In this document: positions 1 to 13,462 of the stretch, piece after piece
Numbering within the stretch: the first letter of the stretch is position 1
Layout of the letters: every line of letters begins with the position of its first letter
Assembly: GCA_013397115.1 (NCBI GenBank)
Contig: VWZW01002462.1
Span: forward strand, 1 to 64,000
Direction: 5' to 3'
DNA: 64,000 nucleotides
From: Edolisoma coerulescens
Lineage: Eukaryota; Chordata; Aves; Passeriformes; Campephagidae
Made by a program: the position numbers and the translations under genes
The notes under the pieces: generated by a model
What the model was told of the DNA's origin: nothing
Seen by the model: only the letters and a program-made list of their open reading frames with translations
Databases searched by the model: none

Positions 1-725
1 GGTACCCCATACCATCTCCATCCGCCGCAACACTTAACCAAACAGCTCAGTACAGGCCAGGATCTGTGTGACTGCAGAGGAGTCTTGCTGAAGGCGACCT
101 GGAAGACAAATATGCCAGCTGTGAGTTGCTGCAGCAGCAACGGCATATTGGATCCTGGGCTATGTCCACAGGGGCATTCCTGGCAGAGATAGAGACAAGA
201 GCATCCCACGGTACTCAGAGCTTGTCAGGCTGCACCTGGAGCGCTGTGCCTGGTTATGGTCCCCACAATTCAAGAAAGACACCGACTGGAGAGGGTTCAA
301 AGGAGTCCCATGAAGATGACGAAAAGGTTGGAGAACCTGGCATATAAGAAGAGACTGAAAAATTAGGGTTTTTTTCCCCTGGAGAAGAGAAGGCCTAGGA
401 GGGGACTTCGTTTATGGTATTTCAGTCCTTAAAGGGCAGCTGCAAGGAGGACAGAGGCTCTCTTTTCACAAGGAGCCACCTGGAAAAAATACGGGGAAAT
501 GGATGCAACTTGTACCAGGAGAGGTATTATCATGATATAAGAAAGGAAATTTTTACAGCAAAACCAACCATTCAGTGGAACAACCTCCCCAGGGATGTGA
601 TAGAGACTCCAGCACTGGAGGTTTTCAAGGCGCAATTGGCCAGGGTGCTAGATAATCTCATCTAGGTTCCCTTTCCCCTAAAACCTGGACCAGATCATCT
701 TTTGAGGTCCTTTTCAACTAGGGGT
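1..725 (+). mobile_element. CR1 LINE fragment, old, 3' part
   Basis: This is a decayed CR1 non-LTR retrotransposon reaching to near its 3' end. Diverged CR1 landmarks appear in the right order: 'atcctgggct' near 152, 'ctgcacctgga' at about 230, 'caattcaagaaagac' at about 265, 'aacaacctccccagggatgtgatagagac' in pieces near 580-608, 'ctggaggttttcaagg' at about 615, and a 3' UTR ending with 'gaccagatcatc' and 'gaggtccttttcaac' at about 690-717. The usual ATTCTATGAT tail is missing or decayed. The element is cut by the window edge, so its 5' limit is unknown. The open frame of 83 codons at 414-665 is a leftover of the C-terminal part of CR1 ORF2 and not a host gene. The 3' UTR wording resembles the CR1-X type group, but that subfamily call is from memory. 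Confidence 0.85.
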
Positions 726-3700
726 GTTCTTTAGTTCTGCCACATCTATCAAAAGGAAGGACAGGGAAAAAGTAGCTTTTTAGGAGGCAGCCCAGTGCTT
801 ATTTCAGTAATACTAATTGTTTAATAACTGTTTCTACTGAATTATGTAACCAACTACCCAACATCATCCTTCTTCAGGGCAAGCAGCAAGGTACTGACAG
901 AAGGCAATCATACACTAGCACTACCACTGGCTTCCAATTAGACCTACTATCAGAAGCTACTTGAATTTTTTCTTCACTGATACCTGAAAGGGAACGAACA
1001 TCTCTCAAAAGGAAGTAGGCCATACACGTATATTTTGTTCTCTTTCTGCCTCTTGGCTGATTGTTACTATTTTTGCTGATGAAAAGAATTAGCAACTGGA
1101 AAAGTTTGCCATCTGAATGTAATGTAAAAATAGCCTTTTTTTTTCAATCATGTGAAATATGAGATTGACAGAGTGATCTGCTCAGATCTGTTGCCTATTT
1201 ACAGTGCATGCGTCTTATCTATTTGCAGCAAAGTCACAGAAGTATGAGAACAGTGATCTCCCAACATCTTCAATTATTTTGTGTTAGGCTTGTCTCCTTC
1301 CAAAGTTGTATGTCCCAAGTTACCTGAGCTTCATCCATCACATCCTTGGCTGTTGATAAAAAATCCCATCGTACGCATTTTGAAAGCTCATTATAACCAC
1401 AAATAATTTTTTATTTTAAATTATTTTTCCAAATATCAATCAACAAATATATACACACTTTACTGAAAATATGATAACAAGACTTTTTTTTATTATACTA
1501 TTTCATATCAATTCTACTCCAGACATTAAGAACATTTGATGCTGTATGATATGAAATCTTAAACATTTGGTCCCATTCTTTTCTGCAAAAGACTGCCTCT
1601 TTTTTTATAAGTCCAACACAATAATAATGGGCATTATTTTTGGCTCAAAACTTGGAAGGAAATAATTTTTTCATATGATGTTAAACACAAAGAATATAAA
1701 TCACCTTGTAGTAGTGAGAATAAGGAAGATCAGTCATGCTTCCTGAGGGGGAAGGAATCAAGGGACACATTTTAGTCTATTCTCAATGGAATATTTAATA
1801 TCAGACTTCAATACTTCATAGAACTGAAATTCAGTGCATCATTTGTCTCCTGACAGTGTTGGGAAAAACTGGTTAATAAATTAGATAGTACTTAACTTTC
1901 TCACAATGAAAATTCATTCTTGTATATAAAGTATTGACATAAATTGCATTTGGGTATTTTTTATGGAGTAATTATTCTGTTGGCTTTTAGTAAACTGACA
2001 TCAGATTTAATCTTTTAGGGTGACGTTCATCTTGTCTAATTTTATTAATCAAAAAACTAGATAAATTGTTTAAAGAAACTGCCAGGGATTCTTGAACAGC
2101 CAGTTGACAAAGAGACATGCAGTCTCCAAAGCAGATTTACATCTGTACTTTAAGTTTGTTTGAACTGTAATTTGGAAAAAAATCTATCAATTTTTCTATT
2201 AAGGTAACTGTTTATAGCACTGGAAAAGCCTAAATTAAAGCTATGATCTAATCAAAGTTTGTTGATGGCTGAGGCATACAATTCCATCTTTTATCTTCAC
2301 ACAAGCAATCATTTGATCAGCAAGAAGAAAAAGACTGTATTTAGTTTGTGACTTTCCTGATATTCTCAGCACAATGAGATAATTTAAAGGCATTACATCT
2401 TTTTTAATTTTCAAGGCAGAACCCAATTTCACTTGAAAACAAAGCTTAGCATGTCTGTGACTGATCTGATGTTAGATGGCTGTGTGAGGATCTTATTATC
2501 ACAGGAATATCTTTAAATGTTTTTCTGTAAATTGGAGCCAAGGTGATGAGTTGATTTACAAGAACTATTGTCATATATTTGCAATGATTTAAAAATGTCT
2601 AAACAGGGTTTATTTACACTTGCAATACATGCTATTCTAATATGACAACAATAGAGGCCACTATGGTTCCAGAATTCAAAATCTAAAGTCTATAAATTAC
2701 TGTTTCCTAGGGAATAAAAACAACAATAGTGATTTTCAGGTAATGTTTGCCTTTTAAATTCTAGTAAAACATTAAATAAATATGTCTTGATGATTGTAAA
2801 TACTACATGCTTGAAAGTAGATTAAATTTAGTAGGAATAAGATTTTGTTTAAACTGGATTAGAAGTTTAGGAAATATTATCTAGGAGGATTAGGTCATTA
2901 GTATAAGAATAAATCTTTGCATTTGGAGGTGCTGGGGTGTCTCTACAAAGGTAGAGAAATTAGTGTCTTTGCTTCTACCTCTATGCTGTGTTGAAAAATG
3001 TATTTTGACATTTATTCTTGTTAATACTGGTCCAGAGCCTGCTAGTGGATATGTGGTAGTGGAGTGGTTATTTTATTTTGTTTTGCATTCTAACATTATT
3101 ATTAGGTCTTGAAAAGTAGCAAGGAGTCATTATAGATTAAGCTACTAAATGCATAGGTAGATACATGTTCATGTTTACACTGAGATTTTTTTTTTTTGTT
3201 ACTTACATGAAAACTCTGAAGTGTTAGCTGTGAGTTATTCTAAGCACTAAACACTGGTAAAATTAAAGACCTCTCAGGGGTTTCATCAGGGTTTGCTTAT
3301 TTTCTGTTGGTTACTGTGGATTTCAGTATTACAACTCCCAGTTTCTGAGCACAGCCACGGGAAACAAGTAGAGGAGTGGAAAGTTGTTCAATATATGGCA
3401 GACTGCCCAGTAATTAAATATGCTTCTTTTAAAATCCACCACTGTTACTTGAATAGTTGTTTCTTTTGGAATTTGTCTGGAAACCGGGTGTGTTAGATTT
3501 GACCTAAAATACAAACTGGTGCTTGTCCACTTAACATGCTCCATGGGGGAAAGGCTTAAATTTTCTCAGAGCTCGAATAAAGGCAGTGATGCTTGATACG
3601 GCCACAAGAACAGAGAGTAATGGGGACATAGTTGAACAGCTATAACTTTGATACCTATCAATTTCACCAGGCAAAAGGCCAGTTGCTGGAGGAGCTGTCT

Positions 3701-5077
3701 AAGGGAATACAAGATTTAATGGTGATACTATCAGTAAAAGTGTCGCTCATCGAGTTAGGGAAGATGTATATTTTTATTTGGGTATTGTCCAACACTGAAT
3801 TAAAGTAATTTTACTCCATGCATTGAACAGTCATTAGATGGCTGTTGGCTGCTTTCAGGTTGAGCTGGATTTAACTGTCCATTTAAAGATGCGAGATTTA
3901 AATCCTTGAAAACTAATTCTGATATCACTTCAGTGTGGTAGCTAGTGAATACCTTTAATTTTAGAAGTAACTTCAGTTAAATTCTCCCTCTGCATTGAAG
4001 TCGTCATGTTATTTCACAGTTACAATAGCAGAATCTAGAAAGAAAGTAATAGCAAGCTTATCTTGCTTTCTTTCATTGTACAATTACAGGTGCTATGGAT
4101 GATATCAGAGATCATGAAATTAAATATGGGACAAGTTTTAGAGTAGCTGGAAGGCTCCTCTTAATCTTTTTTGTTTTCTTTCCAGTGCCTAATGAATTTT
4201 GGTTTTTTTTCATTCTCTCTATGTGTGTCCTCTCTGTGATTGTTAGTAGGCTGTAAACATACTCATATCTACATCTTGGATTTTTCTCGCTATGCTCTAT
4301 GCCCACACATGCTGACAGAACTCTCTATCTGAGATACTTTATATGTGGCAAAAGGAGCGCTTTGTTAAAAAAGCCACGTTACCTTTGTCAGGTCACGGGC
4401 TAAGTTGAGAAAACCCTCTAGTTTGCTCTATCCATTCTAGAGATTTCGCCAACTTTTACCAGTCAAGCAATGTGATTTTATGTCCATGGACTTTTTTTTC
4501 CAACATGACTACATGGGCAGACCATGGTAGTTTCACCTACAGAGTGCATCTGTTCTGCTGTGTTGCAGCTGATTTAGACAGGTCATGCTCACACCTCATG
4601 AGTTTATTTAAATAATCAAGGACTTGAGGATTTTGCATTTTTTTTCTTTCATTTATTTCTTTCAAATCTCTTGGATAGCCTCTGGAACAAAAAGTTACCT
4701 AATCCTTACTCAATAGTCATGATGATAGTGAAAAAACAAAAAACCAAAAAAACCCCAGCAGAATCTGAACCTTTAACCTCTACACAGGTCAAATAGAGTT
4801 GGAAATTCCCTTTAGGGGCAAGGATTGTATTTCTATAGAATAATATATCTGTAATTTATTTTCCCTTAGGATGTCTCAGTCTAATCTAATCTTCACCCTG
4901 GCATGTATCAGAATTAAATTCTCTACTACTGTGGATTGTTTTGGTTTGTTGAAAACCTGCCACAGCGTAGCACCAGCACTGTCCCAAAACAGAGCAGTTG
5001 CAATTTGAGGATGCTAACATTAAGACAATTAATCTTCCAGCCCCGTGGACTGATTCTTCACCTGCCCAGACTAAAAC
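726..5077. other. AT-rich non-coding stretch, nothing recognised
   Basis: No repeat family, RNA gene or credible coding exon was recognised. Open frames are all under about 75 codons and overlap on opposite strands. Small A/T tracts occur, for example a T-run near 1136-1145, another near 3187-3197 and a mixed A/C tract near 4733-4757. Confidence 0.5.
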
Positions 5078-5095
5078 ATGATGCTAAAGCATCAT
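5078..5095. repeat. Short perfect inverted repeat
   Basis: ATGATGCT at 5078-5085 is followed by two bases and then by its exact reverse complement AGCATCAT at 5088-5095. It is a compact hairpin-capable site with no evident context and could be chance. Confidence 0.6.
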
Positions 5096-8000
5096 CTATA
5101 GGGCCACCAAAATCACATTAGTCAGTGAGTACTCTTTTAATGGTTGTCAGCAAGGGGAAAAATGACAGAGAAAAGGCAATTACAGTAGGAAAAGTTTTGT
5201 TTGAAAAATTACTTTTCTATAGTCTGCTTCTGTGAATGTGAAAAGTACAGTCTGTAATCTGTTAGGTTTAAGAATGGCCAGAAGTGGAAAGATGTTTCTC
5301 AAAGTCAGCACAAACTTAATAAGGAGGCAGAAATAAATATTCTATGCTTTCTATTAGAGACAGAAATGAGGGAGACAGAGGAAAAATGGTTAAACAAAAT
5401 TAGAGGTAGTCACAGGTGGGTAAAAGATAGATACCTGAAGTATTTTTCTAGTCCTGCCATGTGTCAGTTGCTTATAGCAAGGCATATGCTTATGAAAGCA
5501 AGGGATGGCTGTGCTATGCGACATTACATCACAAAACAACACACCAGCCAGGTTCTCTGTCAGCAGGTATGTAACTCTTCAGTAGCTCAAATTAATGAGG
5601 GAAACTTCAAAATCCCAAAAAAACCAAGAAGAGAGGCTTTTCTGGTGGCACTGCAGCAGGAGGAGGCCTTACTTTTTCCTAGTGATTTATTTTGAATGTG
5701 GTTCTGCCATATTTGTACTTATTCCAGCCCGTATCTCTGCAGGGATACCACTAATTACCTTGAGGTAGAACTCCCACCAGGGAGCACAACTGGCTTGTAA
5801 ATCTAGCACTTTATTGTGAGGCTCTTTCATCCCTGAATGGTATTAACAGAACTGACCAGAGTGGCACTCAAGAAGAGTGATAAACCCTCTCCTGGACCCT
5901 TATTGCTAAAAGAATGGTTTGCAGGAAGCAAGGGAACTCAGAAGGAAAACAAGGAATAAGAAACTGAGAATGAATTAAAAAATATCCAGTCCAAAAATAA
6001 GGTTGTGTCAGATATCCTGTTTTTGTTAGGCAGGTTTGGCTGTGTTAGCAATTCTACTGCAGTCTTTAGAGTGCCCTGAATGTAGTAGCAGAATTAAACC
6101 TTGTCGCCTTTGAATGACATAGTTCAGTTGCATGCTTGTAAGGTGAAGAGCTCATTGCAGCTCTAATGCAACATTCTGATGCTCTCGAGGCAAAGATCAA
6201 AAATTAATGTTCCACTAGAGACCTTAATGGCACAATTACCATCACACATTGTTGTGTTTTATAATGAAATCTCTCATAACACTAATAACTTATAAAAGCA
6301 TAATACTGATAATACTTGAAGGAAGCAAGTTAACAAAAAAACCCCTCAGTATCCTCCCTGCTGTCTCCCTCTTCCCAGCAGTGGATGCTTGTATCTGTGA
6401 TGGGGATCCTAAGGCAAAGTAAACATTAGATAGTTCTTGTTATAGAAAACTAGGTAAAGTAGTGCATTGAGTAAGAGAAAAACCAAGTGTACATCATGCC
6501 ATGTAAAGACAGTGCAATCTCACTTAGACAACATGCACAGTGTGCTGTCAGGTATGTTTGCATCATGAAGACCTAACAGACTTAGGTGGATATGTCCTCA
6601 AATCATAGGCAGGATCTCGAAAGCTCAGTCATTGAGCAGGCAGAAAGTAATAAACCAGCCAACTCCTTTCTGGCACTCTTTACTTTTTAGGAAGCATTTC
6701 GTTCTTGTTTCCTTGACAACGAATTTCCATTGTATCAAAATGTAGGACAGTACAGACCACTCATCTTTAAAATTTTACCTTTACACTGAAACTCCAATCA
6801 AATATCAGTAAGAGAATGATAGGGCTTGGTATCCACAAATGGTCACTCTAGCCCAGGGAATCAAGTGGCTTTAGGCTTCCTCTACAGTTGGTGATGAGGG
6901 AGGCCATGATGCAAGGAGCAGTTTCGAGCATGTAGATATAGGCTATTGCTCTGTATCCTTTCAAAACAGGTCCTGTAGCAGTGATTCAAAGTAGGAATCT
7001 AATTTTCACTTTTTCATCCATCCAACATTATTTTTTTCCATAAGGATGCAAAACAAATTTTTTAAGCCTCATCCTATCAGCATGTTCTGAGGAGATACAA
7101 TTTCAGTGGAATTTTGAACCATCCCCAGGCATTCAGCAGAAATGTCTGAACTGGATGATCAGACATCAGTTTCCTGCTTTGAGGTCTTGATATGCTCCAT
7201 CCTTCCCTATGAACCCCTTTTCTTAAAAGACATATGATTGTGTGTACAGGAGGGGATCTGCAGTGCACTGTGTGAGAGATTCTGCCTGGTGTGAGAGGTA
7301 AGGACTGTGAAACATGACACACCTTTTTCCTAGTTTGGATACTGTCAATACATCCAGTGCCTTCTGCTTCCTCCCTTTTCTCTTGTGCATCCAGCCACCA
7401 AGAAGAATGGTTTTGCCTTTGGTGAAAAATGAAAAACATGGTTCTTATGCCAATGTACTTCTGCAAGAAATTATTTCATTTGTGTACAATTAAACCAAAG
7501 TAACCAATTAAACTATCCTTCATTGCTTAATCCCATCAGACTTCTTTTGCCATACTAACCACTTTTTATGATGGGTTAACATATTATCTCATCACATAAT
7601 ATATGTAGTGAAAACCATTCCATGCTATTTATCCTGTGTTTCTCAAAAGAGAAAAATTATTAAGGTAAATTTTAATTGAGCTATTAATGATGAAGTTATA
7701 CATGAAAGGGGTCACCCCAATATTGCAGTTCACAAACCAAAGGAAAAGCATGGATAGTAAGTTTTAATGCATGTTATTGTAATCCTTCACAAGTTTGTTT
7801 TATTTTAAGACATTTTATCTTTCTTTCTTTTTGTACAAGTAGTACAGAGTTTAAAGTCCCATCAAAATAATTTCAAGTCCTGTAAGCCTTGAATCCCACA
7901 GTTGTGAAATATTTGGATGATGAAACATGAAATTGCCCAGGCATTCAGCATTAAGATTTAACTTGTCTTTTTCATAGCATATTGACTATGAATGAAAGTG

Positions 8001-10414
8001 CAATCCCTGCAAATCTGGGATTCCATGTATGAAAAATATATTGTTGCAGAACAATGTGATCAGCGTACCTCATGTTACAGCAGGTGTGTTGGCCCACAGA
8101 TAGTAAGAAGATCTGGATTTTTGTTCTATCTTTACACAACTTCATGGTAGTATAAACAGTGCAGGCTTTTGTCTGAGACACTCACTGTACAGTTATTATT
8201 GAAGTTTCTCTGAAAATTGATATTATATTTAGAATCATCGTTGTAGATTATGTTCTTGCCATTTTTAAATACATACAATTTTATTGATATACATCTAATT
8301 TTAATACATATATCAATATAAATTAAAAAGAGTGTAATTTAAGGAATCATTTAGATGATGTGGTAGACTGAATGGTAAAGGAGTGGCGGGCAATGTTGGC
8401 TGTGTCAGCTACATACTGGTTCTGTACTGCACATACCCATTTTAAATAGCAACCAATGGCTAATCAACCAGTAAATCCAAAAACTTGTGTTAGCGACTAC
8501 AGTGACTGATACGGGTTATACTGGCAGATAAACTCATTTTGGGACAAAAAAGAGGGATGCCAATAATAAATAGTATCCCCATACTGAGGAAGAATCCACA
8601 TAATACATATGATAGACTTGTCCCATAATTTGTAAAGAATCTGCTTGGTTCTACCTCTGTTTTGGTATGTTCTTACAGCAAAGCATCATCTCTCTCTTAT
8701 GCTCTAATTAAGAAGCAATGAAGTTTTCCAGCCTCAGTAGTTAAGAGTTCCTCTTCTATTTCAGTGCCAGCTCAGTATTCAGACTGAGCACAATTCCTGA
8801 CATGCTTTAGTATCTTCTGTATTTAGTAACTAAAAGACGACTAAGCAGAACTGGCAGATCTCTGCTATTATGATGGAAGGAGTGGACAGAAGAAGTCAGA
8901 GGATATCTGCTATCTAATTTGGGGTATTTTCCTGTCATTGACTCTGCAGGAGGAAAGAACTCAGAAATTTTGCATGAGTAAATTGAAAAAAACCTGTTAT
9001 TTTCCAGTGAAATCAAAAGATCAGGAGCAGGATTTCCTCTCTGTCACATTTTGGATTGCTCTAAGAAAAAGAACTCGCCTAGGACTAAGTCGAAGTAAGC
9101 TAGGGACCGTAAAATAGGTACTTGAATTTCCTACATAGCTGGTCCAGACTTCAGAGGCCAGCAAAGGCCAACTGAATGGAAGGTACCTATACAGGGAACA
9201 AATAACTTAAGAAGGCATTTTTGAGCTGGCATCTAGAATATAAATGCTGTTAAGAGATATAAGACTAGATCCTTATTGACACGAACACTAGTGAAAATGT
9301 GGGAAAAAACCCAGCCTGATTTCCCTTGGATTTCTGTGTTTAACTGGGGGCTTAATCTTATGCCTTTCCTCTTAAGAAAGCAATGATGATATAAATAATA
9401 TGAAATATCAATAACTACATATCAAAGTGTTGAAATGAAACACAGAATGGTCAATTCAGAAAAGAAACATATAAAAAGTGCTAAATAATCTTTCCTTGTA
9501 TTATTCAGTTTTCTATTTCATTTTCTGTAATAGGAACTGAAATATTACTTCCTTTAATATTAGTTGCTTTGAGACATCTCAAGAATGACATGTCAGCTCC
9601 TGCACCATAGTCTGGGAAACCTGTTCTTTTGTTTAGTCTTGGAAACAAGGTTCCCCTTTTTCCCCTTGGTTTGATTTTTCTAATGGCTTCATTATTAACA
9701 GTGGCAACACACTTTTATTCACCCATTTACAGTCTTTTTGTAAAAGCTGAAATATGAGATGGTTAAGAGAAGATGGTTTTTTGTATTCTAGATTCCTTGA
9801 TTGGAAAAGGGTTTGATATAAGACTAGAAAATATCAATAATCTTCATATCATGACAAAGTGGTAAATGTTTTTCAAAAGATTGTGTAGAAGATGGGTGAC
9901 ATTTGTCCTCAGTTTTTGGTACTAACAGACAAGAAGAAAATAGAATATAATGGAGATACAAAGTAGTACATGTTATCTTGTCAGAAAACAACTTATACTA
10001 CAATTGCACTCAGATGAGCAAAGGGAAAAAATATGTCCTTATATGAAGAATCTGAATGTCACTTCTCTCAACTGCTTTTGTTGAAGTGTAATCCTGAATA
10101 GTGATGCCAAATTATTCATAAAGAGACTTAATTTCCTGGAGGCCAGCTTGCATTCTGCTTGGGGACTGAAATTGGGGATTCAACATCTACAAATAGAAAT
10201 ATGAAGGTTTTTTAGGCCATTGTATCTTGAACATAGGGTCAAGTCTGTCCAAAATTTTGCAAGAATTAGATAATTCAGCAAAAGAAAGGAAGTTATGCTT
10301 TGGTCTTAATTCAGTAGGCTAAATGTAGGAAACTTGTACATTTGAGATGCATGAGGATATCTCAATCAGATATAGGACTGAAATACTACAGTAGATGCAT
10401 AGTAGATTTTTACT
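5096..10414. other. AT-rich non-coding stretch
   Basis: No transposon, RNA gene or exon was recognised. The longest open frames (109 codons at 5366-5695 plus, 129 codons at 7077-7466 minus) have no recognisable domain, and I regard them as chance. An AT-only low-complexity patch lies at about 8262-8330. Confidence 0.5.
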
Positions 10415-10490
10415 AATGGCCCATCCCTGGAAATGTTCAAGGCCAGGTTGAATGGGGTCTCATGATTTAATGGAAAACTGGGGAAGCAAA
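10415..10490 (+). mobile_element. CR1 3'-end scrap
   Basis: About 75 bases read 'cccatccctggaaatgttcaaggccaggtt' in pieces, followed by a weak match to a CR1 3' UTR ('gaatgggg', 'ctcatgattt', 'aatgg'). The phrase 'ccatccctggaagtgttcaaggcc' is typical of the region just before the CR1 3' UTR. Both sides run into unrelated DNA, so this is a remnant. Confidence 0.65.
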
Positions 10491-12796
10491 GGAACCAAAA
10501 AAACCCCCACCTCTAATAATTGAATGGACAAGATCTTGTTAGGAATTGCAGATAGAGGTGAAATCACTGTAAAATATACGTTTGAAAGGGCCTGCTCTAT
10601 ATATTTAAGTGATTGGACAGAATATATCAGTTAGGTCCATGATGTTGATTTTGTTTTGGCTAACATTTTTAATTATAGCTATAAAAGGTATAGGTTGCAT
10701 CCCTGTACTTTTATCAAATCTGTGATATCAGGAAGCAAGGATAATTGACTTAATTGCAGAATGGAGATAGATGACATGCTAGGATTAATCTTCTAACTGT
10801 GAGGGTAGAGAAGACTACTCATTTGATATCCTGGTAAAACATCTTCATATTCACTATCAGCACGTTCAGATTATGTGTATATTTATGTCAGAGTCTAAAC
10901 TGTTCTTAAAAATCTGTCTCTCTGTATAAAGGAAATACAGAAAAAATTGTATTTTTATGAATGGAAATAATAAAAAAAATCTCTAAAAGTTCTTTTCAAC
11001 CATGTATTTATATGATTCTGGTTTTCTTCTAGGATTGTCTTTAGAAAATCTATCCCATTCTAATTTAATTTTGCAAAGTAACACTTTAGGTCAGTCTCTT
11101 TAAGGTAATAAAAATTTCATTTAATTCTTTGGATAGACAACAAGTGGAATTTCTATGCCCTGTTTAACTCAATCTTGTTTACTTTTGACCCTATTTAATT
11201 AGCAAAATATTTCCTTCAAATCTAACATATAGACTAAACTTTCACTTAGATGTTAAAAATATTGTCACAGCTGCCAGATTTATGATCCAGTGCCATGCTA
11301 GCTGACACAGAATAATTTAGTACACAGAAGATTTTGAATAGGAAACCAAAGAAAGAGCTTGTTTTCTTTAATTATTGAATTGATATAAATTATAATTAAC
11401 ATAATGCTTGGAACCTAATTAGACTACCATACAATAATTTATCTTGTGTTTATGTACCATGTCCAATTTGCTTGTGTTAACCCCTAACCTGCACATTATA
11501 ACTTGGCATTATGCATTTGTAATAACAGATGTTCATTTTATTTTTGTAATTACCTGAATGTGAGATTTAGGGTAATTATTTGTGCAACTTCATTAATAAC
11601 ACAGAATTTCAAAACATTGCTAAAGAAAAAAAAATCTATCAATTTACAAACACTTCCTATACTAAATGTATCTGTTTTCAGATTTATTTTAATCAACTGT
11701 AACCTGCTGTTTGAAAACAACAGTGGAAACACAATGAAATTAGGAATAAACAGGAATTCCAGCAGAGCTATTTCATGCAAAGAAAACTAGAAATGTTAAA
11801 TAAATTGCCAAGAGCACTGATGCAATCAGTATAAATGGATTTATGAAGGAGAAGGAGAAATTAAAGCTGCAGTGACAGTAAGGAAGGGGGAGAAGGAAAT
11901 AAATTTAGAGAGCTTGCATGCTTGGGTCAAGCAACTTGACTTAGTTTAGTAATTACTTATTGATGTGTTTCCCTCACCAGGCCTGTATGTAGATTCACAG
12001 TTTTACCATCAAAATCGTTTGTTAACACAACCAAAGTTCAGACAGGGTCAAAACCAAGGTCCAAAAGTTCAAGCCAGGGAAGAGATCTTTCCTTCTGGAG
12101 CAGACGGTGCAGTAGCTTTTGGGTGATCAGTGATTTGTTTACCATGTATGCTGACCTAGGATTCTCAGTGGCATGTTTGGAGATGTAGAAAAGGAAATAG
12201 TTCAGTTACACAGTACAACAAGGCTGCCACAGGTCACGGCTATTAGTGGCCTACTACGCCTTTTATTGGACACAACCTCATAGAGGAAAATCTTTTTGCC
12301 TATGGCAGCAAAAAATAACATTTTATCTACTGCATTTCTTTAATTTAGAGACCCTGCTTTTCAGAAGGAGTAGGCTAATAATTAAGAAAAATAAGAATGT
12401 TACTGAGGTAATTTTAAAAATATTTGAGGCTTGGCTGGGATCTCATGATATCATTAAAATATCTGCAATAATTAAATATTGCTCTCAGAGGATGTTTTGT
12501 ACACTAATTGGCAAATGCATCAACTAAGAAGCACTGGAATGGCTTATAGCATCTCCCTCATTTCTTCTATATAGAAGAGAAAAAGGCTGTGGGCTGGAGA
12601 AGGGATAGAAAAAGCTGCAACACTCCCTGCTTTTAGAACATTCCTGAAATGTTGTCAGAAGTTTGAGAAAAGTTTTGGAAAGAAGTATATTTTGAAAGGT
12701 TATTTGCATTTTAAGGGATGCACATGAGATATTAATACAAGTAATTATTTTCTGTGATACACTCAGGTTTTAAAACGAAACAACTCAAAAAATCTC
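10491..12796. other. AT-rich non-coding stretch
   Basis: Nothing was recognised. It includes purine-rich DNA at about 11865-11905 and a moderately more complex segment at about 12010-12260 that matched nothing I know. Open frames of 93-95 codons (11503-11790, 12246-12527) lack coding character. Confidence 0.45.
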
Positions 12797-12828
12797 TGTG
12801 TGTGTACATATACATATATATATACACA
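12797..12828. repeat. TG/TA microsatellite
   Basis: A compound dinucleotide tract: a short (TG)n followed by an alternating CATA/TATA run ending in 'tatacacaga'. It is low complexity and likely length-polymorphic. Confidence 0.85.
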
Positions 12829-13386
12829 GAACAATGTATAAAACAATAGCTGTTTTTTAAACACTTCAGGAATTGGACTTATTTGAAATATTTCTTTAAG
12901 AAAAAAAAAAATCTCATTGGCCAAATGGGAGATCATTTTGTTCTGTGTTTTTCAGTCATGGAAACCAATCTGGATAACCCTTTTGCTTTTATTGTTTTTC
13001 TTGTTTGCAGCCTAGAAAATTTTATAAAAGCATCTAACTGAATTTTTAGTCAAAAGTAACCTACTAGCATTATTCTGAGTTACATCTACAGACCACACTG
13101 AGCCACATCTCTGTTCTTCCCATATTTGGCTAAAAAATCAGCATTTTTCCGTTCATGTGAGAAAGATAACAAGAATAGAACCTTACAGGAAAAATTCTTA
13201 TTATATCACCATTATGCCAAACCTCTGCAGGGGTTTTTGAATAAGGTCTGTGTAAGCTGATGAGAGTTAATCATGTGCTAGCATCTATTTTAGCATTGCC
13301 TGGGTGAGGAAGGTGCTTACCCACTAGCTGTAACTGTCCTTAAATAAAAATGGTATTTGTAAACAAATAAATATGTATATACCAAA
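12829..13386. other. Non-coding stretch
   Basis: AT-rich sequence with an A-run near 12901-12911. No feature was recognised. Confidence 0.45.
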
Positions 13387-13462
13387 GGGGTTTTTTTGTT
13401 TGTTTCTATTTTTGGTTTTTTGTTTGTTTGGTAACTTTGGTTTTTGGTCAATTGGGTTTTTT
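13387..13462. repeat. T/G-rich low-complexity tract
   Basis: The plus strand consists almost only of T and G here, with repeated 'tttgtttg' and 'tttttgg' units. This is simple sequence, similar in texture to the tract at 33120-33171. Confidence 0.8.

Noticed and set aside
5366..5695. 109-codon plus-strand frame
   Set aside because: Lys/Arg-rich start typical of AT-rich DNA, no domain, no supporting context.
7077..7466. 129-codon minus-strand frame
   Set aside because: Mixed composition but no recognisable motif; a single chance frame of this size is expected in 64 kb on six frames.
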